Positions 1 to 6,838 of a stretch of DNA of 8,582 nucleotides are shown here, in pieces. A program made the position numbers and the translations under genes. The DNA comes from Desulfomonilaceae bacterium (GTDB lineage Bacteria; Desulfobacterota; Desulfomonilia; Desulfomonilales; Desulfomonilaceae). The notes beneath the pieces were generated by a model that worked only from the letters and a program-made list of their open reading frames with translations, searched no databases and was not told the origin of the DNA. How positions within the stretch are numbered: position 1 is the stretch's first letter; the number at the start of each line of letters is the position of its first letter. The stretch lies in assembly GCA_041662605.1 (NCBI GenBank), contig JBAZSD010000051.1:1-8582 (forward strand), read 5' to 3'.

Positions 1-1334
1 ATGTTCGTGAGAAACTCAGTCTTGGCTGCGCTTGCGGCCTCCGCCTGAACCCGAAGCTGGGACGCTACGGCCAGGGCAAGTTCCAGCTTACGGTTACTCA
101 TCTGTAACTCCCGTTCCGCCCGCTCACGCTCAGCAATTTCGATCTCAAGCTCTTCATTCGCCTTCAGCAGTTTGTTTGTGCGCTCTTCCACCCTAAGTTC
201 AAGTTTATCCCGAGCCCTCTTTAATTCATTTTCGGCCATCTTACGAGGCATAACGTCTTCCATTACTGCCAGACATCCTTCAACGTATCCCTGCTCATTC
301 AACTTGGGAGTAAGAATGATTCTGAGATATATTTCCTTCCCCCATTTGTTAGTGTAAAAAAGTTCGGTGTCAATTGGCCTGTTCTCTATCATACAAGCTC
401 CGAAGAGGTCAGAGATCCCAGCCTCTACCATATGTGGAAATGTTAGCACGTTTATTGTCTTTGTAAGCTGTACACCGGGGGAGCCAAGCGTCTGAAGGAA
501 GAAGCGGTTAACTTCGATGACTTCCCCTTTTGTGTTTACCATAAGTATACCAATAGGTGTGTGATCAAACAGCATACGGTATTTGCGTTCGGATCGTTTT
601 AGAGCTTCTTCGGTTTGTTTACGGGCCGTAATGTCCCTGATTACAGTAATAAGATGGTCTACACCGTCAAGTTTGATCACCGAAGCGGACATGAGAGCGT
701 GTTTTATGGTTCCATCTTTTGTAACGAAGTCAGCTTCTAGGTTATGACATGTCCCTGTTTCTTCTATATCTTTAAAAAGCCTGTTTCGGTCATCCAAGTT
801 AGCCCACATCCCAAAATCTAGTGAGGTTTTGCCAACAACCTCCTCTTCTGTATATCCGGTGATTCGTTGGAACCCTTGGTTTACAGATACGATTTTGCTG
901 TCAAAGAGGCGGGTAATAGAGATGGAGTCGGGACTGAGGTGGAAGGCCTTATGGCACTTCTCTTCGCTGGCCCTCAGTATTCGTTCGGTGAGTTTCTGCT
1001 GGGTTATATCTGAGATGAAGCCTTCGATATAACCATCAGTGGTTAACCTGATAGTCATATCAGCATCGAGGATAATACCTTGTTTGGTGCGAATCTTTTG
1101 TTCAAACGAGGTCCAATTGGGGGTGGCTTGAGTGACCTTTTCGATTAGCATCTGCCGATCAGATGACTGTTCATACAAAGAAGCCACTGATGACAGATTT
1201 ACTTCTTGAATCATGGATTCAGGAGATTTATACCCAAACATATTCGCAACATAGGTGTTTACTGCTAGGAGTTTTCCTTCTAAGGTGACGCGATATATGC
1301 CTACTGGCGCGTTTAAGAATATGTCGGAAATCAT
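1..1334 (-). CDS. PAS-domain sensor histidine kinase, N-terminal part (cut by window edge)
   Basis: The reading frame is open from an ATG at 1334 to the window edge, giving 444 complete codons with no stop. An in-frame TAA sits immediately before the ATG and an AGGAGA lies upstream, so the start is well fixed. Three PAS/PAC modules follow each other at about residues 5-115, 122-240 and 247-366. Typical signs are NAPVGIYR at 8-15, the PAC ending DITARKQTEEAL at 234-245, and TPIGILMVNTKGEVIEVN at 259-276. Residues 366-436 are a charged, heptad-like linker (ERTNKLLKANEELE), predicted coiled coil. The fragment ends AKTEFLTN at 437-444, the usual lead-in to a HisKA box, so the phosphoacceptor His and ATPase domain should lie just outside. 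No signal peptide or membrane segment is seen, so it is probably a cytoplasmic sensor. The signal and partner regulator are unknown. It follows the transporter/ligase operon on the same strand after a 274-base gap. Confidence 0.9.
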   Translation of the reverse strand, partial: MISDIFLNAPVGIYRVTLEGKLLAVNTYVANMFGYKSPESMIQEVNLSSVASLYEQSSDRQMLIEKVTQATPNWTSFEQKIRTKQGIILDADMTIRLTTDGYIEGFISDITQQKLTERILRASEEKCHKAFHLSPDSISITRLFDSKIVSVNQGFQRITGYTEEEVVGKTSLDFGMWANLDDRNRLFKDIEETGTCHNLEADFVTKDGTIKHALMSASVIKLDGVDHLITVIRDITARKQTEEALKRSERKYRMLFDHTPIGILMVNTKGEVIEVNRFFLQTLGSPGVQLTKTINVLTFPHMVEAGISDLFGACMIENRPIDTELFYTNKWGKEIYLRIILTPKLNEQGYVEGCLAVMEDVMPRKMAENELKRARDKLELRVEERTNKLLKANEELEIEIAERERAERELQMSNRKLELALAVASQLRVQAEAASAAKTEFLTN

Positions 1335-1344
1335 TTATTCAATC

Positions 1345-1350
1345 TCTCCT
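1345..1350 (-). promoter_or_regulatory. Ribosome binding site of the PAS kinase gene
   Basis: Read on the minus strand this is AGGAGA, ending 10 bases before the ATG at 1334. With the in-frame TAA directly before that ATG it settles the kinase start, and it shows that the gene has its own translation signal although the preceding ligase gene is far upstream. Confidence 0.75.
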
Positions 1351-1405
1351 GGATGCGGCTCACAGGTCGATGGTTCAAAGTGTATTTCAGTCTCTCGATC
1401 GATGC

Positions 1406-1420
1406 ATGTCTTCAAGACAT
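1406..1420. promoter_or_regulatory. 15-base perfect dyad, possible operator before the kinase gene
   Basis: ATGTCTT-c-AAGACAT is a perfect 7-bp inverted repeat around a single central base, about 70-85 bases upstream of the kinase ATG. Its size and odd-centred symmetry fit a binding site for a dimeric regulator. It adjoins two further short palindromes, TCGATCGA and ATGCAT. The symmetry is directly visible; the function as an operator is inference. Confidence 0.35.
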
Positions 1421-1478
1421 AGCCAGTGATCCTAATTTTCTCCCTTTGACGGCTTTAAACAAGCCATCTGGAGAAGCG

Positions 1479-1518
1479 AAAAAAGGTCAAGCGCAAATTA
1501 TCGAAGGCTCTCCTTCGA
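1479..1518 (-). terminator. Weak candidate terminator after the ligase gene
   Basis: TCGAAGG and CCTTCGA (1501-1507 and 1512-1518) form a perfect 7-bp hairpin with a 4-base loop, starting about 90 bases past the ligase stop. On the minus strand it is followed by the A/T-rich TAATTT, and a T6 run comes only 16 bases after the stem (1484-1479). An outer CGCA/TGCG pairing could extend it. The missing adjacent U-tract makes this a weak intrinsic terminator; it could instead be a 3'-end stabilising hairpin. Confidence 0.3.
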
Positions 1519-1608
1519 ATCTGCGACGACCGTCTTTTCGTGTGGCCGGTAGTGTGTTCAGAGAAGGTCAACAGGGGTCGTGGGTATGGCTGAAAAGAAC
1601 TTGAATGG

Positions 1609-3246
1609 CTAGGTTTCGAGACGTTTGCGTTCTTCGCTTCTAATTTCTTTTCGGAGTAATTTCCCAACCTTGGATTTTGGCAGCATGTCCCGAAATTCTA
1701 TATATTGAGGAATCTTGTACGCCGGAAGTCGGTCCCGGCAGAATTTCGTCAACTCATAACCGGCGACGCCTTTGACATCCTTTTTAAGCACAACAAAAGC
1801 CTTGATTCGTTCGCCCACTTTTTTATCCGGAATGCCTACAACGCATGATTCTATTACAGCAGGGTGCTCTTGAAGAACCGCTTCGACTTCAGACGCGGAA
1901 ACACGGTAGCCCTTGTGTTTTATAGCGTCGACGGTTCGATCAACAAAGTAAACGAAACCATTTTCGTCCTGCCGGACTATATCGCCCGTTCGGTACCAGA
2001 GCTTTCCATCTATCGTTACAAAGGAAGTTTCGGTCTCTTCAGGTTTGTTAAGATAGGCTGACACCATTAGTTCCGAATGTACCAGCAATTCACCTGGGTC
2101 TCCCAGGGGAACGTCGTCTACCCCTTCCTGCTCGGTGATCCTGATTTGCTTGCTTGGAACGCTTAATCCCATTGCCATTGGAGGACTCTCACGATCCGTC
2201 GGGCACATGATGACCCCACCGCACGTTTCCGTAGCTCCGTAGCCCTGATAAACCGGCATGTGGAATTTGTCCGTCCATCGTCTCGCAACATCCTGAGGCA
2301 AGACATCTGCAGCGGAAAAACAATAACTCAAGGATGAAAGGTCATATTGATCGACGCGATCGTGTTCCAGGATCATACGATAAAAAGCCGGAACCCCGAC
2401 AAGGCTCTTTGCCTTTAATTTCTCAATTGCGTCAAAAAAGGCGTCCAGATTTACCTTGGGGAACACAATCATCGTCCCGCCGCCAACAATTATAGTGGCT
2501 AACGAACATGTCTGCCCCGCTATGTGGAACAACGGTGAACCCGCAAGGATCACGTCCTCGTGCTTTGGGAAAAGCGGATTTCTAACATCAAGCTGTTCTT
2601 CCGAAGAGACCAGAAACAAACCATGGCTCATAGGAACGCCTTTAGGATGCTTCGTAGTGCCACCGGTATACATAATCTGGGCTATATCCCGATCAGATGA
2701 ATCAGGCTTGGGAGCCGGCCTGACCCCTCGTTTGATCACGTCGCTCATGGAACACACTTGGGAGCTTTCTTCCACTTTGCCTTTGGGCGCTTTATCAGCA
2801 AATAAATCAAAGACCTTCTTCCACCAGGGCAGTAATTCAATTAAACCGGTAAATATAACCTGTTCAAGTTGAGTGTCCGGCATAGCCTGTTTTACGTATC
2901 CGTAGTTACGATCAGAACAGATAACGGCCTTCGCGCCTGTGTCGTTGGCCATGTATTTCAAATCAAAAGCGGTGTATATGGGGCTGATGGGAACCGGCAC
3001 GCCTCCGAGTCTCTGAATTCCCAACCAGCAAACGACGAACTGAATTGAATTAGGGATGTACATCAGGATGCGATCGCCTTTTCGTATCCCCATTTCATAT
3101 AAGCCCGCCGCGAATTTTTCCGACAGATCCAGCACTTTTTTGTAGGAGTAAGAGGATCCAAGAAAGTATACCGCTGTTTTTTGCGGATATTTCTCGGCCA
3201 TCGCAGAAAAGGCCCCGTATATTGTCTGATATTTTAAGACGGACAT
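1609..3246 (-). CDS. AMP-dependent synthetase, acyl-CoA ligase
   Basis: This 545-residue protein has the usual length and motif order of the adenylate-forming acyl-CoA synthetases, which use ATP to make an acyl-AMP and then an acyl-CoA, normally in the cytoplasm. Visible motifs are the P-loop YTGGTTKHPKG at 193-203, GYGATE at 335-340, YRTGD at 418-422, the hinge DRTVDAIKHKGYRVS at 436-450 followed by EVE, and the C-terminal LPKSKVGKLLRKE at 522-534, where K529 is the expected catalytic lysine. All key residues are present, so it should be active. Residues 138-175 form a polar insert before the P-loop, as in FadD-like ligases. The acyl substrate cannot be deduced; medium- or long-chain fatty acids, aromatic or alicyclic acids are possible. 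The gene lies 34 bases after livF, with a modest GGAAG ribosome site 10 bases before its ATG, so it is probably the last gene of the transporter operon and activates the imported acid. Confidence 0.93.
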   Translation of the reverse strand: MSVLKYQTIYGAFSAMAEKYPQKTAVYFLGSSYSYKKVLDLSEKFAAGLYEMGIRKGDRILMYIPNSIQFVVCWLGIQRLGGVPVPISPIYTAFDLKYMANDTGAKAVICSDRNYGYVKQAMPDTQLEQVIFTGLIELLPWWKKVFDLFADKAPKGKVEESSQVCSMSDVIKRGVRPAPKPDSSDRDIAQIMYTGGTTKHPKGVPMSHGLFLVSSEEQLDVRNPLFPKHEDVILAGSPLFHIAGQTCSLATIIVGGGTMIVFPKVNLDAFFDAIEKLKAKSLVGVPAFYRMILEHDRVDQYDLSSLSYCFSAADVLPQDVARRWTDKFHMPVYQGYGATETCGGVIMCPTDRESPPMAMGLSVPSKQIRITEQEGVDDVPLGDPGELLVHSELMVSAYLNKPEETETSFVTIDGKLWYRTGDIVRQDENGFVYFVDRTVDAIKHKGYRVSASEVEAVLQEHPAVIESCVVGIPDKKVGERIKAFVVLKKDVKGVAGYELTKFCRDRLPAYKIPQYIEFRDMLPKSKVGKLLRKEIRSEERKRLET

Positions 3247-3280
3247 GTTTCAAACACTTCCAGACATAAATAACTGCGCA

Positions 3281-4027
3281 TCAGACACCAAAATAGGCCC
3301 CCTTGACTTCCGGATTTTCCATAAGTTCGAGGCCTGACCCATCAAGTGTCAACATGCCATTCTCGATTATATATCCATGATCTATCATGGGTAGAATGGG
3401 TCTCGCGAATTGCTCGGATATTATGATCGTAAGGCCGGTTTCAACGCTGATCTTCTTGATCGCGTCAACCAGGGTCGTTTGCATCATAGGGCTCAAGCCA
3501 AGTAAAGGCTCATCGAGAAGCAACAAACTAGGTTTGACAACCAGCGCCATACCTATTGTCAGCATCTGCTGTTCACCACCACTTAAAAAACCCGCCTTGC
3601 GCCTTTTAAGCCTTACCAGGGTTGGGAAAAGCTCAAATACATAATCTATGGCTTTCCTGACTTCTGCCTTTTTTCGCAAGTAACCAGCGATCCGGAGATT
3701 CTCCAGAAGATCGGATTCCTGAAATATCGGGTGACGTTCCCGGCAGAGGACCATTCCCCTCTTGACTCGTTCACTGGGATAGAGGTCTGTTATGTCTTCG
3801 CCATTAAAAACTATTTTTCCGTATATCGTAATTCTTTCTCCGCCTTTACGCTGCTCCTTGAGCTTGGTATCGATGATCAAACCTGACAACGTGTTCATGA
3901 GCGTTGTCTTGCCCGCGCTGTTGGAGCCGATGACAGCTACGATACCGCCAGGCTGAACGTTCATGCTGAAATCGTTCAACGCGACGGCGTTTTCGTAGAA
4001 AACCATAAGATTGGAGATTTCCAGCAT
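3281..4027 (-). CDS. livF: HAAT-family ABC transporter ATP-binding protein LivF
   Basis: This 248-residue ATPase powers the importer from the cytoplasmic side. It has an aromatic A-loop residue (Y11), Walker A GSNSAGKT at 34-41, the signature LSGGE at 148-152, and Walker B LLLLDEP at 168-174 with catalytic E173. The switch position reads SEQ (204-206) rather than EH. LivF proteins normally have Gln here (VEQN in E. coli LivF), which with the ending IDHGYIIENG supports LivF over LivG. Walker A has Ser where the fourth-position Gly is usual, but G-x4-GKT is kept. Residues 52-69 form a Lys/Glu-rich insert, longer than the common LivF loop after the Walker A helix. The ATG directly follows the livG stop with no gap and no strong Shine-Dalgarno, which suggests translational coupling to livG. 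The membrane partners are LivH and LivM. Confidence 0.93.
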   Translation of the reverse strand: MLEISNLMVFYENAVALNDFSMNVQPGGIVAVIGSNSAGKTTLMNTLSGLIIDTKLKEQRKGGERITIYGKIVFNGEDITDLYPSERVKRGMVLCRERHPIFQESDLLENLRIAGYLRKKAEVRKAIDYVFELFPTLVRLKRRKAGFLSGGEQQMLTIGMALVVKPSLLLLDEPLLGLSPMMQTTLVDAIKKISVETGLTIIISEQFARPILPMIDHGYIIENGMLTLDGSGLELMENPEVKGAYFGV

Positions 4028-4801
4028 TTATTCTGAACCCAAATAAGCCTTTCTAACTTCCGATCTTTCCATTACTTCAGAAGGTATCCCATCAGCGATT
4101 ACACTGCCATAATTCAACACAACGACCCGGTCCGCAATCCGAAAAAGTTCCCGCAACCGATGCTCGATCATGATCACGGTCTTACCTTCCGAGATGAGTT
4201 TTTCAATTATGGGAACAATACTTGCCAATTCCGCTATGCTCAGCCCAGAGAACAACTCGTCAACTATAATCAGGTCCGCTCGAAGAGCAAGGCACTTGGC
4301 CAATTCCAGCCGCTTAAGGTACCCATGAGGCAAACTCCCGGCGGCTTTGTATGTTACTGCGGATTCCCGTTCAAAGCCCACTTCTTCCAGGTAATCTTTC
4401 GCTACAGCGTCAAGATCACCGTATTGACCTCCGGACAGCGCCTTGACTCGGGGCGAATACAGGGGGATGATCAAGTTTTTGAATGAAGGCAGTTCAGCAA
4501 AGGGTCGAATCATCTGAAATGTTCTGGCTATGCCGACTCTGGCGATTCGATATGGCGCCCAGCCGTTAATCTCTTTGCCCTTGTACACTATCTTGCCTTG
4601 ATCCGGCTTCAGGAACCCCGTTATGAGATTGACAAGAGTGGTTTTTCCTGATCCGTTCGGGCCGATTACGCCTAGCAATTGCCCTTCATGAAGATCAAAA
4701 CTTACACTGACGACTGCTTTGACACCCCCAAAGCTCTTGCTAATGTTTTCGACTCGCAAAACGGGGTCTGCGTCATTTTGACGTTTATTCTGATCATTCA
4801 T
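4028..4801 (-). CDS. livG: HAAT-family ABC transporter ATP-binding protein LivG
   Basis: This 257-residue cytoplasmic ATPase partners LivF. Motifs are an A-loop aromatic at F24, Walker A GPNGSGKT at 47-54, Q-loop RTFQ ending at Q96, C-loop LPHGY at 157-161 followed by LKRLELAK, Walker B LIIVDE at 177-182, and switch H214 in MIEH. The C-loop departs from LSGGQ, as LivG proteins often do (LAYGQ or LPYG types), and the residue after the catalytic Glu is Leu instead of Pro (VDELFSGL). A literal LSGGQ also occurs at 122-126, between the Q-loop and the true C-loop. It is not followed by the C-loop helix, so I regard it as chance. The ATG at 4801 overlaps the livM TGA as ATGA, typical of coupled translation. 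The first 12 residues are a polar extension before the ABC core. Function as the importer motor is secure; the substrate is not. Confidence 0.94.
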   Translation of the reverse strand: MNDQNKRQNDADPVLRVENISKSFGGVKAVVSVSFDLHEGQLLGVIGPNGSGKTTLVNLITGFLKPDQGKIVYKGKEINGWAPYRIARVGIARTFQMIRPFAELPSFKNLIIPLYSPRVKALSGGQYGDLDAVAKDYLEEVGFERESAVTYKAAGSLPHGYLKRLELAKCLALRADLIIVDELFSGLSIAELASIVPIIEKLISEGKTVIMIEHRLRELFRIADRVVVLNYGSVIADGIPSEVMERSEVRKAYLGSE

Positions 4802-5805
4802 TTGTCAACTTCGACCCATCTTTCGAATTGCTGATACTTCCTCTGGATGTAGTGGAAAATACCTTCTGGTAAAGCGACAATAAAGACCACCAGGAAAAAT
4901 GAATACAGCACTATTCTCAACCCTCCGATGCCTCGAAGCGCTTCAGACAGGGGGACGAGAATGAAAGCGCCGATAAAGGAGCCTGCGAAGGTTCCCATGC
5001 CTCCTACGACAGCCGCGGATATAGGCAGAATTGAATAGTCAAGCGCAAAAGAAGGCATGCCTACAAACCCGTAAACATGGGTTAGAAAAGCCCCGCAAAA
5101 AGAGCCTACACACCCTGTTATAAACAGTGCCTGAGCCCTCATCCAATAGATGTTGATTCCAACGCTCATAACAGCTCTGTCATTGTCCTTTATAGCTTTG
5201 AGGACAAGGCCGTAATCAGTTGTGACCAGACGTCTGAAGGCGAACAGGGCAAAAAGTGTCACGAAAACAATCACGTACGATTCCACAAAGGGATTGGCGA
5301 ACGCCTTGATACCGGTTATTCCTTCTGTGCCTCCAAATATGCCCGCGGCCTCAATGATACGTTCCAGCATCAACGGCAAAACGAGGGTCACCATGGAAAA
5401 GTAGACGCCTCGCAACCTCAGGACCGGCGTTAACAGGACCGTGCAGATAAGTCCTCCCAGAATCGTAGCAATTGGGAGATCGATCCAGATAGGCACTCCG
5501 AGGATTTTGTTCGAAACCCCTGCGATATATGCTCCGACGCCAAAAAACAGGGCCTGGCCAAGCGATACCATTCCGACGCCGACAAGAAAGTCCCAACTCA
5601 TTGCAAGTAGCGCAAAAACACACGTGGAGATCAAGACTTTCTGCCAGTAAGAAGGCAGAACAAGAGGCAATATGATCAGCAAAAGGACCGGCGCAAGTGG
5701 TGGAACAGCCACATAAAGCATCTCGCGAAACGAGTTCAGTGAGAACACGTCGTCGGATCTGGCTTTGATCCCTCTGTCTATTCTTTCCTTTCTCTTTTGT
5801 TTCAC
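4798..5805 (-). CDS. livM: HAAT-family ABC transporter permease LivM
   Basis: This 335-residue integral membrane protein is one of the two channel subunits. Family hallmarks are the LVGVGMVSLGQALFFGVGAY stretch at 74-93, LRGVYFSMVTL at 131-141, the cytoplasmic EAA-like loop LKAIKDNDRAVMSVGINI at 202-219 that contacts the ATPases, VVGGMGTFAGSFIGA at 266-280, and a C-terminal LPEGIF near 312. Many hydrophobic segments start at about residue 30. The frame begins with GTG at 5805; an in-frame TAA lies 9 codons upstream, so no longer start exists. That start lacks a clear Shine-Dalgarno. It gives a strongly basic N-terminus (KQKRKERIDRGIKAR), consistent with a cytoplasmic tail under the positive-inside rule. 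The internal ATG at 5721 (M29) is the only other nearby start and also lacks a good ribosome site. The gene follows livH after 49 bases. Confidence 0.92.
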   Translation of the reverse strand: MKQKRKERIDRGIKARSDDVFSLNSFREMLYVAVPPLAPVLLLIILPLVLPSYWQKVLISTCVFALLAMSWDFLVGVGMVSLGQALFFGVGAYIAGVSNKILGVPIWIDLPIATILGGLICTVLLTPVLRLRGVYFSMVTLVLPLMLERIIEAAGIFGGTEGITGIKAFANPFVESYVIVFVTLFALFAFRRLVTTDYGLVLKAIKDNDRAVMSVGINIYWMRAQALFITGCVGSFCGAFLTHVYGFVGMPSFALDYSILPISAAVVGGMGTFAGSFIGAFILVPLSEALRGIGGLRIVLYSFFLVVFIVALPEGIFHYIQRKYQQFERWVEVDK

Positions 5806-5854
5806 GTGAGCGCCACTCTCAAAGCATCGTTATTATTCTCAATACATGAAAATT

Positions 5855-6727
5855 CTATATTCGTTCTTCCAGTTCTTTTTGTTTACCAAGAAGACCGGAA
5901 GGCTTGACCACCAGTATCAAAAGAATTGCAATCAGAGATATGATCATTTTCCAATGCGGGCCGGACAATATGTCAGTCATTATCTGAGCGTATCCAATGA
6001 GAAATGAAGCCAATACAACGCCAACAGAACTCCCCAGCCCACCAATTATACATACCGCCATTGCGTTTATCAGAACATCATATCCATCGTTCACAGCGAT
6101 CGTTCCACGGGGCAGTATCAGTATTGCGGCTACGGCTGCCAGGCCGGACCCGAACGCGACACTCAATCCGGCAATTCGATCTGAATTGATTCCTAGAGAC
6201 AGGGCAGTATGCTCATCCTGGGCGATGCCCCGGAAAGCAAGCCCAATCTTTGTATAGTGGGTAAATAGATAAAGGCCAATGGCCAAAACTATGCCAACGC
6301 CAACGATCCAGATCCGCTGATAATCCACGTAGGTATTGCCGATGAGTAGACTGCCATCAGTAAATACAGGAAGAGTGTATTCGAAGCCCGAGAATCCAAG
6401 GTAACGAAAAAGTTCGAGAATTATTAAACCAACGCCGAAAGTGGCTATGACTTCTGAAATTACAAGGCCACGAACTCGGAGCAATACGAAGCGATACATT
6501 GCGGCTCCGAGAAGAGCCGTCAAAAATACCGCAATCGCAGCGGACAGAAAGAATGGAAGCGCCAGTTTGTTTAACAATAGCCAGGATGCGAACCCTGCGA
6601 AGATGTACATAGCACCGTAGGCAAAGTTCGATACACCGCTTATACCAAAGGTCAAGCTGAAGCCCAGGGCTGTCAGAGCGAGTATTACACTATTGATAAA
6701 GCCGTAGATTAAAGCGACTTCCCACAT
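5855..6727 (-). CDS. livH: HAAT-family ABC transporter permease LivH
   Basis: This 290-residue polytopic membrane protein is the second channel subunit and has the usual LivH length. The N-terminus with FGISGVSNFAYGAMYIF at 27-43 matches the conserved LivH first-helix region. The EAA-like loop FRGIAQDEHTALSLGINSDR is at 165-184, a Gly-rich IIGGLGSSVGVVLASFLIG at 227-245, and the ending VVKPSGLLGK at 273-282 is also typical. It carries no signal peptide; the first segment is a membrane helix. The ATG at 6727 is supported by an AAGGA eight bases upstream. It is separated from the binding-protein gene by 111 bases that hold a stem-loop, so its expression may be lower than that of the binding protein. 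It should pair with LivM and take ligand from the periplasmic protein encoded upstream. Confidence 0.93.
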   Translation of the reverse strand: MWEVALIYGFINSVILALTALGFSLTFGISGVSNFAYGAMYIFAGFASWLLLNKLALPFFLSAAIAVFLTALLGAAMYRFVLLRVRGLVISEVIATFGVGLIILELFRYLGFSGFEYTLPVFTDGSLLIGNTYVDYQRIWIVGVGIVLAIGLYLFTHYTKIGLAFRGIAQDEHTALSLGINSDRIAGLSVAFGSGLAAVAAILILPRGTIAVNDGYDVLINAMAVCIIGGLGSSVGVVLASFLIGYAQIMTDILSGPHWKMIISLIAILLILVVKPSGLLGKQKELEERI

Positions 6728-6735
6728 GGCCTCGT

Positions 6736-6740
6736 TCCTT
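6736..6740 (-). promoter_or_regulatory. Ribosome binding site of livH
   Basis: AAGGA on the minus strand, eight bases before the ATG at 6727. It gives livH independent translation initiation, consistent with its 111-base separation from the binding-protein gene. Confidence 0.65.
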
Positions 6741-6764
6741 GCTAACGATAACTTTCCGAGAATT

Positions 6765-6800
6765 TACGCCCCGAGGACGAATTGACGCTCTCAGGGCGTA
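6765..6800 (-). promoter_or_regulatory. Stem-loop between the binding-protein gene and livH
   Basis: On the minus strand TACGCCCTGAG (6800-6790) can pair with CTCGGGGCGTA (6775-6765): 11 base pairs, ten Watson-Crick and one G-U, around a 14-base loop. The stem is G/C-rich and starts 38 bases after the binding-protein stop. It is not followed by a T-run, so it is unlikely to be a full intrinsic terminator. Known hairpins at this place in other importer operons, such as malE-malF, protect the upstream mRNA and let the binding protein be made in excess of the membrane subunits. I infer the same role here. Confidence 0.5.
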
Positions 6801-6838
6801 TTCAAATCCTAGCCCGACGTAACAATTGAACCTCGTGT

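Larger units (their letters stand above)
1335..1608. other. Intergenic region between acyl-CoA ligase and PAS kinase
   Basis: No credible gene is seen in these 274 bases. The short frames here, including one across the ligase 3' end, have no ribosome binding site or recognisable protein. The region holds a perfect 7-bp hairpin (1501-1518), a small hairpin GGCTT/AAGCC (1451-1465), a run of six A on the plus strand (1479-1484), a 15-base dyad (1406-1420), the 8-base palindrome TCGATCGA (1395-1402) and ATGCAT (1402-1407). It probably separates two transcription units, ending the operon and carrying control elements for the kinase gene. No well-matched -35/-10 pair for the kinase was found by eye. 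Confidence 0.6.

Noticed and set aside
1451..1465. GGCTT/AAGCC hairpin with 5-base loop as a terminator
   Set aside because: Only 5 bp and no T-run on either strand; mentioned only as content of the gap.
1353..1604. 83-codon plus-strand frame in the ligase-kinase gap, and a 70-codon minus-strand frame at 1455-1667
   Set aside because: No ribosome binding site or domain; the minus-strand one overlaps the ligase 3' end, and both run through the hairpins of the gap.
2456..2872. 138-codon plus-strand frame antisense to the ligase gene
   Set aside because: It lies wholly inside a well-conserved ligase reading frame and resembles no family; an antisense shadow.
4160..4486. 108-codon plus-strand frame antisense to livG
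   Set aside because: Shadow of the livG gene; the opposite strand carries all ABC motifs.
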